Origin: Bidens hawaiensis
Lineage: Eukaryota > Streptophyta > Magnoliopsida > Asterales > Asteraceae
Reading direction: 5' to 3'
DNA length: 64,000 nucleotides
Assembly (NCBI GenBank): GCA_021521415.1
Contig: JAIQDT010001118.1
Span: forward strand, 62,001 to 126,000
Below are positions 34,264 through 45,834 of the stretch, piece after piece (position 1 is the stretch's first letter; the number at the start of each line of letters is the position of its first letter). The notes under the pieces were generated by a model, which was not told the origin of the DNA, did not search any database, and saw nothing but the letters and a program-made list of their open reading frames with translations. The translations under genes were made by a program, and so were the position numbers.

Positions 34264-36885
34264 ATGTCGTCGATCAATATCTCTGAGTTAGTGAAGATGG
34301 AAGTTGAAGCAGGGTCAGCTACTAAGGCCCCAAGATTGCTAAAGGGAACCGATTTCGTTGCATGGAAGGATCGGTTCATACAGTACGTCAAATACCAGGA
34401 TGCGAAGATGTGGGTATGCATCCAGGATGGTTATATTCCACCAATTATGGAGTATGAAGGTCGTGACCAAATCAAGAAGTATAGTAAAATGGAAGAAGAA
34501 GAGAAGAAGATGTATGAGGCTGAGAGCAAGGCTCATGCTGCTATTACCATGGCTCTTCCACAGGAGATCCTTCATACTTTTAGGAAGTACACTTCAGCAA
34601 GGGAGCTTTGGGAAGCCCTTGAGAGCATATTTGAAGGAAATGTAGGAATCCGGGCTTCAAAAATAAAACTGCTCAAGACCCAGTTCTCAGTCTTCAAGTA
34701 TTTGAAGAATGAATCATTAGATGATATCATCACTCGATATTATCATCTGATGACTGAACTGAGCAACTATTCCATTTCTTACAGAGAAGAAGAGATAGTT
34801 GAGAAGCTTCTGGATGCTCTCCCACCAAAATGGGAGATGTACACTGTGCTGATGAGGGAAGACAAGGACTTTCCTACTTATGATCTAGAAACGGCAGTCA
34901 ACAAGCTCAGAACCTTTGAGCTTAACATGGTCAGAAAAGAAACATCTATGGATCAGGTTCAAGATCCAGGTATGTATGGAGCTAAAGTCAACACTAGCTC
35001 AGGATCAAAGACTGAATCGGCTGCTTACTACTCGAAGGGAGAGTCGGGCCCCAACTCATCACATGAGGGGCATGTGTCAGTTAACACAAATGGGGATGTT
35101 TGCTATGTAGCAGCTGGATCTAGTGGTTCTCAACCCCAGGCAAGCAAGAGTAGTTGCTCTTCAAGTGCTCCCAGCAACAACTACTCCAAGATGCCTATGA
35201 GTGTCAAGTCTGCTGAAGAGCAGTTTGGCCTCTATGCTTCTTTCATTGCTTCCTATGAGAACTATATTCAAGGGAAGATTGTTGATCCAGCTATGTTGGA
35301 TGAAGATTACGATCAGATTGATGCTGACGATATGGAAGAAATGGATCTACAATGGCAGATGGCCATGATTGTAAGGAGGGTGAAGAGGTTTATGAATAAG
35401 ACCGGTAGAAAGTTTGTCGGAGGAAGACCAGGGTTCGACAAGTCAAAGGTAAGGTGCTACAATTGTCAACAAAACGGTCACTTCGCAAAAGAATGTAGGA
35501 ATGAGCGTGTGGAACGAAGTCAGAGTATGTCTCCACAGCAAAGTGAGGGTAGAAAAGATTACAGTGCCATGATGTCTAGAGCAGATGGAGAATACAACTG
35601 GAACCTGCTTTCTAAAGAATCTTTCGAGCAGGCAAATTTGGCAAAGGTCAAAACAGAAGAAAATGAGAAGGCTGCCGGAGAAGAAAAGGCTCTTATGGCA
35701 GACGTTAATGACAAGCTCTCCGAGGTATGCTCTAAAACTACTTGTTCAAAATGTGAGAACTTGTCTGAGCAACTAGCAACCATAACCGATCAGTATGTTA
35801 GGTTGGACGCTTTATTTAAAACCATAAAAGAAGATAATCACTTTATTAAATCAAGAGAAAATAATTATAAAATTAAAATAAAAGCTTGTGAAAAAGATGT
35901 GAAAAGTTTGAAAACTAAACTTGCTAAAAAAATTGAAGTGATTGATTTAAGTTATGAGGTTTTGGAAGAAAAGACCAAACTAATTGCTGAGAGAGAGAAA
36001 CAGATTGCTGACCACCAGGTGAAAGTGGTGGAACTGAATCAAAAATTGGAGCAGTTCAGAAATTCTTCTGCTATTCTTGATCACCTTGTTAGTGATCAAG
36101 GTTCCTCTACTAAGAGAGGAGGAATCGGTTATCACGAGGTTCCACCACCGTACAATCACAATTACACTTTTAACCCTAGTGTTCAGAAATCTGTTGATTT
36201 TGAGGTTGCTCAGACAGTGCCAATTAAGGTAACTGTTAAAGAACCAAATGTTAGTAGAGGCAAAACAAGTTCGCCTGTTTCAAGTGTTGAAATTTCTGAT
36301 CAGAGTCCTGTCTCGTCAGATTCGGATAAGTCATCCGAGTCTGGTAAGGCAAAAGAGGAGGTTGTGTTACCAAAGAGTGGAGAAAAAGATAAAATGAATA
36401 AAAAGAGTACTCCACTAAACCCGTACGTCCCACCATATGTGAGACGAACGGGCGGTAATATAGCCTCGACATCTAAAACACCGGTTGATAAAAAGGTTAA
36501 GCATAGGTGTTGTTTTAGATGTAATCAGTTAGGACATCTTGTTGCAAATTGTCTTCTGAAGCAGCGATTCAGAGGTGTAAGGCCTACTAAAGCAGAGAAT
36601 AGACCTAATAGTAATTATCATGCTCCTAAAAATGAAAACCATTTAAAATTCAAAAATGTGACTAATTCGGGTTTTCATAGAAACAAATCTCAGTTTTACA
36701 CTACTAATAACCAAACCACAAGCTATAATTCTTTCAATTCTCAAAGGTTTGGAAGGCCATACAATCAATCTTCAATGAGATATCCTAATGGGACTTACAG
36801 GAGTTACCGAGATACTAACTTTGGAAAGCCAAAGTTTGGGATGTATAGATCCAAGTCCAATTGGTCTTGGATCCCTAAATTCTAA
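34264..36885 (+). CDS. Copia gag, 873 residues, two CCHC knuckles
   Basis: Single open frame starting at ATG 34264 just after the hairpin-rich leader. The N-terminal 1-230 is a UBN2/Copia-type capsid region (FVAWKDRFIQYVKYQDAK, ARELWEALESIFEG, LDALPPKWEMYTVLM). The first zinc knuckle CYNCQQNGHFAKEC is near residue 400. A long charged, probably coiled-coil segment spans about 450-620. A second knuckle CFRCNQLGHLVANC is near residue 750, followed by an Asn/Tyr/Arg/Ser-rich tail. It is far longer than the usual Copia gag (about 250-350 aa), consistent with Sireviruses. The frame is intact. It ends at 36885, before pol in another frame. Confidence 0.9.
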   Translation: MSSINISELVKMEVEAGSATKAPRLLKGTDFVAWKDRFIQYVKYQDAKMWVCIQDGYIPPIMEYEGRDQIKKYSKMEEEEKKMYEAESKAHAAITMALPQEILHTFRKYTSARELWEALESIFEGNVGIRASKIKLLKTQFSVFKYLKNESLDDIITRYYHLMTELSNYSISYREEEIVEKLLDALPPKWEMYTVLMREDKDFPTYDLETAVNKLRTFELNMVRKETSMDQVQDPGMYGAKVNTSSGSKTESAAYYSKGESGPNSSHEGHVSVNTNGDVCYVAAGSSGSQPQASKSSCSSSAPSNNYSKMPMSVKSAEEQFGLYASFIASYENYIQGKIVDPAMLDEDYDQIDADDMEEMDLQWQMAMIVRRVKRFMNKTGRKFVGGRPGFDKSKVRCYNCQQNGHFAKECRNERVERSQSMSPQQSEGRKDYSAMMSRADGEYNWNLLSKESFEQANLAKVKTEENEKAAGEEKALMADVNDKLSEVCSKTTCSKCENLSEQLATITDQYVRLDALFKTIKEDNHFIKSRENNYKIKIKACEKDVKSLKTKLAKKIEVIDLSYEVLEEKTKLIAEREKQIADHQVKVVELNQKLEQFRNSSAILDHLVSDQGSSTKRGGIGYHEVPPPYNHNYTFNPSVQKSVDFEVAQTVPIKVTVKEPNVSRGKTSSPVSSVEISDQSPVSSDSDKSSESGKAKEEVVLPKSGEKDKMNKKSTPLNPYVPPYVRRTGGNIASTSKTPVDKKVKHRCCFRCNQLGHLVANCLLKQRFRGVRPTKAENRPNSNYHAPKNENHLKFKNVTNSGFHRNKSQFYTTNNQTTSYNSFNSQRFGRPYNQSSMRYPNGTYRSYRDTNFGKPKFGMYRSKSNWSWIPKF

Positions 36886-36899
36886 TCTTTTGCTTTGTT

Positions 36900-39800
36900 G
36901 TGCAGGAACAGTTGAACAGGGCTGCCAATAATCTTTGGGTTGTGGATAGCGGCTGTTCCCGGCACATGACGGGTAACAAATATTTGTTACACGATTTGAA
37001 ACCTGTTCAAGGAGGGAGAGTAAGTTTTGCCGGAGAAAGTGGAGGCAATATTACTGGAAAGGGAACGGTGTCGAACGGAAAGATAACGTTGGAGAATGTC
37101 AACTCTGTAGAAGAATTGAAGCACAATCTGCTGAGTGTGTCGCAGATTTGTGATAAGGAGTACACCGTTCATTTTACAAAGAACGAGGCGATCGTGCTGA
37201 AACCGGGTTTTCAGATACCAGAGGAGTGGATTTTGATGAAGGCTCCTCGTGATAGGAATACGTACATTATGGATATGAGATCAACTGAAATGGCCACGGC
37301 AGAGTCATGCCTTTTGACAAAAGCGAGTGAAACAGAGTCCGAATTGTGGCATAGGAGAATGGGACACATTCATCTTCGGAAGATGAACAACATTGTCAGG
37401 AATGGACTTGTGTTGGGCGTTCCCTTGAAGAATTTCAATTTTGAAGATAAATGTATTGCGTGCAAGAAGGGAAAGCAGCACAAGAAATCCCATCTCACCA
37501 AGAAAGTAAATTCAATTGCCAGTACTCTAGAATTGCTTCACATGGATCTCTTCGGTCCCGTGTATGCAAAAAGTCTAGGAGGTACTTCATACTGCTTGGT
37601 GATCACTGATGACTACTCACGATACTCGTGGGTATATTTCCTGAAATCAAAAGATGAAACGGCTCAGATGGTGAAGAATTTGATTACCAAAGTTGAGAAC
37701 GTTATGGATAAAAGGGTTAAGTTCATCAGAAGTGACAATGGAACAGAGTTCAAGAATTTTGAGATGGAGATCTTCTGTCTTCAGAGAGGGATTGAACACC
37801 AATACAGCGCTCCTTATACACCGCAACAGAATGGAGTGGCTGAAAGGAAGAACCGAACGTTAATTGAAGGAGCCAGAACTATGCTGGCTGATTCAAAGCT
37901 TCCTGTGGTGTTTTGGGCTGAAGCTGTTGCTACAGCCTGTTATGTTCTGAATAGAGTCTTAACTGTTAAAAGACTTGGTAAAACGTGTTATGAGCTTATG
38001 CATGGGAGAAAGCCCAACTTGAGTGGTCTTGAACCATTCGGGTCCCCTTGTTCGATTTTGAAGACAAACTCTAAATTTGGTGAAGTAGCCGATGAAGGAA
38101 TCTTAGTCGGTTATGTTGTTGGGACTCCCAACAGACGTGTCTTCAATACATCGACAAGCAAGATTGAGGTGGTGTGTAACACAGATATCACAAGTTATCA
38201 ACCGCCAAAACCAAGCAACGGACCTGCGGAGTTTTTCGACTATGTTAAACTTTTTAAGTCTTTTAACATACCGGATTTAGATATCTCTGAAAAAGAAGAA
38301 AGAGTTGCTACGAAGATGATCCTTGATGAGGAATAAAATCTATTGCAAAGACAGCTGATTGATAAATGTCAACCTTCCTCATCAAATACTATCGATACCC
38401 CTTCTGCCTCAACTGAAGAAAAATTTATCAATCCTTTTCACTCTCAGCATGAAACAACCATTGACGAGCTCTCTTCTAACTTGGAAGACAATTTGCATGT
38501 CGGTTCTGTTCCGACCACGAGAATTCATAAAGATCACCCTTTGGAGAATGTGATTGGTGATGTGTCCTCCGGTGTACAAACAAGACGTAGCTTGGATGAG
38601 CACACCTGTGTTTACACAAGCATTAAGGAGACAGGAATAATCAACGAATGCTTGTACACCTGCTTTATCAGCCAGATTGAACCGAAAAATTATCAAATGG
38701 CTTTAAAGGACAGCTCGTGGGTCGAAGCCATGCAAGAAGAGTTGGCTCAGTTCAAGAAAATGGAAGTATGGGATTTGGTTGAAAAACCGAAAATTGTGCA
38801 TGCGATAGGCACAAAATGGGTGTTTAAGTGTAAGAGTGATGATAAAGGGATTATCATCAGAAACAAGGCGAGGCTAGTTGTGAAAGGATTTAATCAACAA
38901 GAGGGGATTGATTATAATGAAATGTTCGCTCCTGTCGCAAGGTTGGAAGCCATTAGGTTGTTTTTGGCGTTTGCTGCATATAAAAAGATGAAGGTATTTC
39001 AGTTGGACGTGAAGAGTGCTTTTTTGAATGGGAAAGTTGATGAGGTTGTGTATGTTGAGCAACCTCCGGGTTTTCCTGACCCAGATTTTCCTGATCACGT
39101 GTACAAGTTGAGCAAGGCATTGTATGGACTACATCAGGCACCTCGTGCCTGGTATTCAACTTTATCAGATTACTTGCTTGAAAATGGTTTTGAAAGAGGA
39201 AAGATTGATAGTACGTTGTTCGTTAAGAGAGAAGGAAGCGACTTCCTGCTGGTGCAAGTCTACGTGGATGACATTATCTTTGCTGCATCTAAAGTCTCCA
39301 TGTGTCAGGAGTTTGAGGACGTCATGAAGAAAATGTTTGAAATGAGTGCTATGGGTGAACTAACTTTCTTTTTAGGATTGCAGGTTGATCAAAAGAAGGA
39401 TGGGATGTTCATTTATCAGACCAAGTATGTCCATGATGTGCTCAAACGATTCAAGATGGAGGACAGCACTCCATTCGACACTCCAATCTGCGTCAATCAC
39501 AAATTGGGTGCTGAGTCAGACGGTGATGCAGATGTGGACCCAACTCAGTATCGGGCTATTATAGGTTCTTTAATGTACTTAACTGCTTCTAGGCCTGATA
39601 TAATGTTTGCTGTTTGTCTTTGTGCTCGTTTTCAGGCAAACCCAAAGGAATCTCACATGAAGGGTGTGAAGAGGATCTTGCGGTATCTCAAGGGCAAACC
39701 GAAGCTGGGGTTGTGGTACCCGAGAGGAGGAGACTTGGAGCTAGTCGCCTACACAGACTCTGATTATGGTGGGTGCAATCAGAGTCGGAAGTCAACAACA

Positions 39801-40192
39801 GGAGGATGTCAGTTTCTTGGTGGCAATGCAAGAAGCAGACTTCAGTCGCAATTTCAACCTGTGAGGCAGAATACATGGCAGCATCCAACTGCTGCTCCCA
39901 GGTTCTTTGGATTCAACAACAGTTGCGCGACTATGGTCTGAATTTCTTACTTACACCTATTTGCATTGATAACACAGCTGCTATCTCAGTAACTAACAAT
40001 CCCGTGAAACATAGTAAAACTAAACATATTGACATACGTCATCATTTCATACGGGATTGTGCTGAGAAGAAACTGATAGTGCTTGAAAAGGTGAATACGC
40101 TTGATAATTTCGCTGATCTTTATTCAAAAGCGTTTGACAAAACGAGATTTCAAAACCTTATCGAGCTAAATGGGATGATCAATCCCGAGTAA
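36900..40192 (+). pseudogene. Copia pol: protease, integrase, RT, RNase H; one stop and one frameshift
   Basis: The frame opens at 36900 (GTG; no ATG at the junction). Protease WVVDSGCSRHMTG; pre-integrase zinc region LWHRRMGHIHLRKMN...CIACKKGKQ; integrase core HMDLFGP, DDYSRYSW, RSDNGTEF and YTPQQNGVAERKNR. An in-frame TAA at 38334-38336 interrupts the linker, then the same frame resumes. RT follows: [36 protein letters not shown] and catalytic YVDDIIFA. RNase H: YTDSDYGG. Near 39820 the frame changes; the rest ([42 protein letters not shown]) continues in another frame to 40192. About a dozen-plus bases seem lost between repeated CTTGG words. The protein is therefore not made whole from this copy. 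Confidence 0.9.
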
Positions 40193-42367
40193 CCATGCTT
40201 TTCTTGTAATATTTAAAAAAAAAAAAAAAGGGTCACTATCGCTTAAAAATATGTCGGTTACATCAGTTTGAAGGACTTGTCTTCGGATATGTTTTGGTCC
40301 TCATTTTCTACTTGTAGATTTTGAGGATAGCCATTAACCAGATTACTGATTGTGACCGGGGCGGTTTATGATGTGTTTTCATTCTTTCGCTTAAAATTAG
40401 TCGATCATATTAATTAGTTAGAAGGACACATACTAGTATGTGGTCGGTCCAGCTGATCCATTGGATCTTCGGGATAGCCGTCTACCTGAAGACTTTGTTT
40501 TGGTCGGGGCAATTAATTTTAAAATTTTGAAAAAAAATGAGAAATGAAATTATTTTTCAAGTCTACTACTTCGTAAGAAGTACGTTTGCTATGTTAATCA
40601 GAAAATTGATCCAACCTTGGAAAATGATAGATATACTAACTTTGTGTGCTTAACTAGTGAAGTTATTAGGCTTAAAAGGCTTTAGGACAGTCATTGTATG
40701 TCATGGTAACTTTTTATGATGCGTAAAAGTAGATGTGATACAAACTAAAACTACTTGATTTTACGTGGAAACTCCTTACGAGTTTTGCATGTCTTCATAT
40801 ATATCTTTCCGAATGATAGGCAGAAAAGCGATTACCCAGTCATACACGAGCCCGTAAGTGTTCTGTTTCCCGTGAAGATAGCGTTTCAAGAAACTGCAGT
40901 GATCCAGATTCGGGACTTGCAGTTGGTTACTACTCTGAAGTCTATGTAAAGATTATCATAAAAAAAAAGTGAGTTATTGAAACATCTTAGAGTTCAACAT
41001 ATCAAGACTTCTCAATCATGGAGTAAGAAAGAGAACGGGAAGGAGATGAAGATTAATTACAAACTTAATCAGACACTAAGGGTCGAGGTCAATTCGGGGT
41101 GACTTGGGGAAAGCCAAATACGCTTTGAGAATAGATAGGAGGCATCATAATCTCTGAGTTGTTGCCCACTTAAATTTTGAGGCTTAATTGAACCTAACTC
41201 GTATCACAGAAACGATGAAAACCATCTTAAGTTATTTACCTGCTTACAACCTGTCTCTTTATGTCATAATACAACTAAACACGGATCTATGTGACAGTCA
41301 CATACTTAGTATGATTCCTGTTCGGATCTTTTCTAAAACGTAGCAGTCCCTATCCAGACTGAAATTTGATCCCTTATACTTAAATTGTTTAAAGTTTTCT
41401 TTTTCTGTAGTTGTATTTGTTTATAACGGGTTACTTGGACTTGAACGTGTCATTTAGTTCTTAAAGGAAAGTTTTATAACTTAATTGGAAAAATGTTAAA
41501 CTTATAAGGTTAAATCTTGTAAATATATAGGCGATGTTGTTGAACAGGCGAAGTTGTGGATAACTTCGCCTAGGCGAAGTTATCCGTAACTTCGCCTGTA
41601 TAACTTCGCCCCTATATAAGGATTTTCAAGAGTCAACAGTTCATTATTTTCTCAACTCAGCGAACTTATTCACCGTTTACACAGCGAACTTATATTCTGA
41701 TCCTACTTGTTATCTTGTTCTTCGATTTCAAACCGATCTAAAGGTTGTTTGGGTTCTTTTATCACATGTTATATGTTCAATGATGTTAATCTAAGGTTGT
41801 TTCGACAACCGGTTAATAACCTCGAACAACCGATCTTTAAACCCGAGTTCAAACCTTGTTTTACGTGTTCATGTACAAACTGGTCGTTTAGTTATCATTA
41901 ATATCATGTGTTTGAGCCTCCTCAATCGTCAAAGTTAATCGAAACTCCGGTTTTCCGGATTTCGATTAACCTTACTGTCGCCGTTTCAGATTCAGGCGAA
42001 GTTAAGGTTTATGCGAAGTTATCCGTAACTTCGCCTGGAGCTTAAATTCGCCTGAGGCGAAGTTATCCGTAACTTCGCCTGATGCTCAACTTCGCCTGAA
42101 ACTTAAATTCGCCTGAGGCGATGTTATGGTGAGGCGAACTTAAAGATGAAGCGAAGTTGTTCCCAACTTCGCCCCAACTTTAACTTCGCCTGGAAACTTT
42201 TTAACTTAATAATTTTTAGTCGAACTTAAAGCTGAAGCGAAGTTGTTCCCAACTTCGCCCCAACTTTAACTTCGCCTATACAGTTTTTATCACAACTTCG
42301 CTCATGGTAACAAGCGAACTTGTGTTATGTCTTAATGTTTATCTAACTTGGTCCGTTTGTTGCAGAA
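40193..42367 (+). other. Copia non-coding spacer between pol and the third reading frame
   Basis: No supported coding frame in about 2.2 kb. Positions 41530-41610 and 41994-42310 carry GCGAAGTT inverted pairs like those of the leader (for example GGCGAAGTTATCCGTAACTT). Two GGTC-rich segments (40230-40350 and 40440-40510) each contain a CTTCGG/GGATAGCC block and look like an old internal duplication. Confidence 0.7.
41530..42310 (+). repeat. GCGAAGTT hairpin clusters upstream of Copia ORF3
   Basis: Two clusters (41530-41610, 41994-42310) of GCGAAGTT and AACTTCGC in inverted pairs, plus GCGAACTT variants. The second ends about 60 bp before the ORF3 start codon, mirroring the placement of the leader cluster upstream of gag. 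Confidence 0.88.
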
Positions 42368-45278
42368 ATGGCTGCTGTTGCCGGTGCTGGAGGTGCTGGA
42401 GGAGATGACGGTGATAACCAGAGGCAATTCTTTCCGGGTCACAACATGTTCATCACCTTAGACCCGGAAATGAGCGGTGTTGAAGACTACCGTGAGATCA
42501 TTTCTTTCCTCATACGCTCGAGGATATTTCACGCTATCACGACGACTCTGCCGATATCCTTACCCAATATCGAGGATTTCTGGCAGACGGTGGAGTATGA
42601 TTGTCGTGTTGAGCCCCCGGTCATGAGAGCAACAGTCAACAACCAAGAAGTTCAGTTCTCGTCTGAACAGATACGGGTGGCGTTACGTTTCGGTGAAGAG
42701 ACTAGGGATGACCCTACGGAGTTTGTGGCTCCGTTTCGTGATGGAGCATTTCTAAGAATGGGCTACTCTGGTCCATTGGGCGATACCCAGAGACGGAAGG
42801 GGTTCCTACTTGATCAGTGGCGCTTCCTCATGCACGTTATGATAGTTTGCATGTCTGGGAGGAAGGCAGGCACTGATGGTATGGGTGCGACCATGCAGTC
42901 CGCAATGACTGCACTGACCTATAACAAACGTTATAGTTTCAGTCAGATGGTCTTTTACGAGATCGACAGACAGAGGAGGGCAATGGATCGGGAGCGGTTC
43001 ATAATGTATCCAAGATTCATCCAGATGATCTTGAACCATGTGGCTCCAGCTTTGCCTCAACGACGCCCGATAAGATACGTGGAAAGTGTGAGCAAACGTA
43101 TCTTTGCTCAATGCCGTACTTCGAGTGCGAGGAGCAAGCCTGAACGTCGTCCAAGGCATACTCCACTCTTTGGGTTCTTAATAAACCCGGGGTATGTTCC
43201 TGCTGCTGGAGACGAGTTCAGAGATCCTCAACCACGACAGGCGGGAGCACCTCAAGCTGTACCTGTTGCGCCTGTTGTATCGGTTGCGGAGGATGTTGAC
43301 CTTGATGCTGCATTTGGCGGTCAAGGATTCTTCGACATGGATCGTTTTGATTCACATGAAGAAGTGCAGGTCTCTGCTGCACAGGTGAGGGAAGTGATTG
43401 TGACTAGAGCAGCTACGATGGTGGCTGATTCCGATCTTGACGATGTTATGAATGAGGCGAGGAGAATGTTGGTGACTAGAGAGAGGACGTTGGGGAAGAG
43501 AAAGAGGACGGTGGATGATAGTGAGTCAGAGGAAGAAGAGGAGGACATACACAAGTTGATCAGACGTTCGAGACGTGAAAGGACAGGTGCTGGTATGAGA
43601 GCTGGAGAGACTTCACGTGTTATACGTTTTGCTCCATCCGCACTGTCAGGTATGTCAATCGTTCCTACTTCTGTACAGGTTACAAGCGCTGCAGATGTTC
43701 CTGTGGTGGCTACATCAGCTGTTGGCATCCCATCCATCACACTACAGACGACGACTCCGGAGATTGTGTCGTACCACCTCCAACGCTTACTCCTTCAGAG
43801 GTGGTGGCACGGTTTATAGAGTCGACGGTCGTCGCAACTGCAGGGTTGTCGGTCACGATACCACCTGCGGTTACGTCCACAACTGCTTCTGAAGTCCCAG
43901 TTGCATTCGAAATCCCTGCTGAGTATACTCCAGATACATCTAATATGAGATTTGATTTCGATGCAACCATCTCAGACTCAGAGAGAATAGCTGCACTTGA
44001 GCGGGTCGTGGCAGAGCAATCAAGGATCAACTTTATCCAGACCCAGGCTATTCAACGCCTTGTATCAGAAAATCAACTACAGTCGTCCCTCCTGGTTGAG
44101 CATGGGAGGATTATAGATGCTATGAAGGCGTTCTTGGCATCTCAGGGGGAGACAGGCTGTAGAGGCGACGAGTTAAGGACTAAGAAGAGAAACGACAGAG
44201 ACGATGATCCCAATGCACCAAAAGGTGCAGGTGGTGAGTTGCCAAGAACTACTCAAGCTCTTGGGACTTCCACAGCTCAGGGGAGTCTGCAGGTACAGTT
44301 GGTGGTGATGAGGTGGTGACGGTTGATGATGATGATGATGTGATAGATGCGTTGAGAGAGTTAGATGATGATATGCTAGATGATGATGTGTTTGATGATG
44401 ATGTGCTGCCGTGTGAGGAGATTGAGAAGATTGGCGCACAGATTGTGATTGAAGATGGGATAGAAGAGGGGGAGATAGTAGAAGAAGACGTTGAACACGA
44501 GATCCCAGATGTTGAGAAAGCCGACATGGGTACTGAGATGGATGAGACTGAGTGGGAGGAGCAGCCTAGGTGGAAGGAAGGCTGTGCTCATTCGTTTATT
44601 AAGACCAAGAAGCCTGCTGTTCCAGCCATGTTCAAGAAGAGTTATAACATCAAAGGCTATGCTGAGTCGAAGAAGGGAATTATCTGTTGGATATATGATG
44701 AACAGATAAAGTTGTTTGTGGTGAAGCGTTATGATGGTATTCAATACTTCAAGAGAACCTTGAGATCTCTCAATACGTTGCCGGAATGTGAGGTGAAGGA
44801 TTTGGCCAGGTTGGGCCTGATAAATAGAAGTGACGACAACATGGCAAGAGTGATTGGGAAGATCGTGTGGAAAGAAAGCATAAAAGAGAAGAAGTTTGAA
44901 TTATTAAAGCCACAGAAAGGAAAGCTCGTGGAGGATACAGAAAGGGGAATGAGAGCAGATGGCAAGCCATGGATGGTGATGAAGTACAAACCGATCCGAT
45001 GCATCAAGGAGGTTCCAATGAAGACTTTGCCTCAAGATGTGTTGAAGAATCTTAAATGGTGGTATGTTGATTGCCAGACTGCTGAAGCCGTGATGGAAGA
45101 CGAAGACGAACAAGAAGTGCTGAGGGTGTATGATCCGATGCATCTTGTTAACTTATCGAAAGCTGATCTGCAAGTGTTGAATGAAAAGAAAATATTCTAT
45201 ATTCCTGCTTGGAAGTATGAAGCAAGGAAATATCAGCGAGTAGTCACGGTATGTGTTAGAGAAGGAGTGCATGCGTGA
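42368..45278 (+). pseudogene. Copia third reading frame (ORF3), unknown function, two frameshifts
   Basis: Three consecutive open segments in successive frames: 42368-43819, 43801-44319 and 44313-45278. They appear to be one former ORF of about 950 residues broken near 43740-43800 and near 44230-44310. The N-terminal domain contains MFITLDPEMSGVEDYREI, FWQTVEYD, FLLDQWRFLMHVMIVCMSG and MYPRFIQMIL. A Ser/Thr/Val-rich linker follows, then a possible coiled coil (ERVVAEQSRINFIQTQAIQR), a run of acidic residues (from 44325), and a basic C-terminal domain (GYAESKKGIICWIYDEQIKL). It occupies the position of the Sirevirus env-like ORF, but no clear signal peptide or transmembrane helix is seen. I recall similar domains fused to Copia elements in Asteraceae annotations. 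Function is not known. Confidence 0.75.
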
Positions 45279-45329
45279 AGATACAGGATTACAAGACAAG
45301 AGCTTAAAGATCAAGATATGAAGCTACTG

Positions 45330-45342
45330 CCAAGGGGGAGTC
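45330..45342 (+). other. Copia polypurine tract
   Basis: CCAAGGGGGAGTC directly abuts the 3' LTR, the expected place for the plus-strand primer. Confidence 0.85.
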
Positions 45343-45765
45343 TGTTGGTGCATGAATGTCAGTAGTTCATAGTCTAGTGTCTGTAATCGAGTCTGTATTG
45401 TTATTTATGTTTTTGTTTATAAGCGAAGTTGTCAACAAGTTCGTCTAGGCGAACTTGTTGAACAAGCGAAGTTATGGACAACTTCGCCTGAACATGTCAG
45501 GCGAAGTTGTCTTGTATATAAACTCAAGCCTACGGCTTGGTTTAGGTGAATCAATCGTGTAATCGTTTTAATCGTTCATTTGGTTATCGAGTTTGTTCGG
45601 TAACGTGTGTTTTGTAACAGTGATATTTACATCACGTGAATTCGGTTATAATATATAACGTGTTTCGTGTATTCGTGTGTTTGTGTTCTATACTCGTAAC
45701 GATCTACGCAGGGATTCCGCACCTGAGTAGACCGCGATATCTCGTGCGATCCGTCCAGGGAACCT

Positions 45766-45768
<3 letters not shown>
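45343..45768 (+). repeat. Copia 3' LTR
   Basis: 426 bp, the same length as the 5' LTR, five substitutions. It is followed directly by a long TA microsatellite (45769-45830). Confidence 0.95.

Positions 45769-45834
<66 letters not shown>

Larger units (their letters stand above)
33343..45768 (+). mobile_element. Full-length Copia retrotransposon, Sirevirus/SIRE-like, 12,426 bp
   Basis: It is bounded by two 426-bp direct LTRs whose starts are exactly 12,000 bp apart. Both begin TGTTGGTGCATGAATG and end GGGAACCTACA. ATATA pentamers flank it, though the target is a TA microsatellite so they are not diagnostic. Internal order: primer site, hairpin-rich leader, gag, pol (protease-integrase-RT-RNase H, i.e. 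Copia order), ~2.2-kb spacer, third reading frame, polypurine tract. Large size, long gag with two knuckles and an extra ORF after pol are marks of the Sirevirus/SIRE (Maximus) lineage (inference). It carries one in-frame stop and several frameshifts, so this copy is probably not autonomous. Confidence 0.93.

Noticed and set aside
42806..45143. Minus-strand open frames across Copia ORF3
   Set aside because: They are His/Ser-rich antisense shadows of the acidic and Ser-rich stretches, with no recognisable domain.
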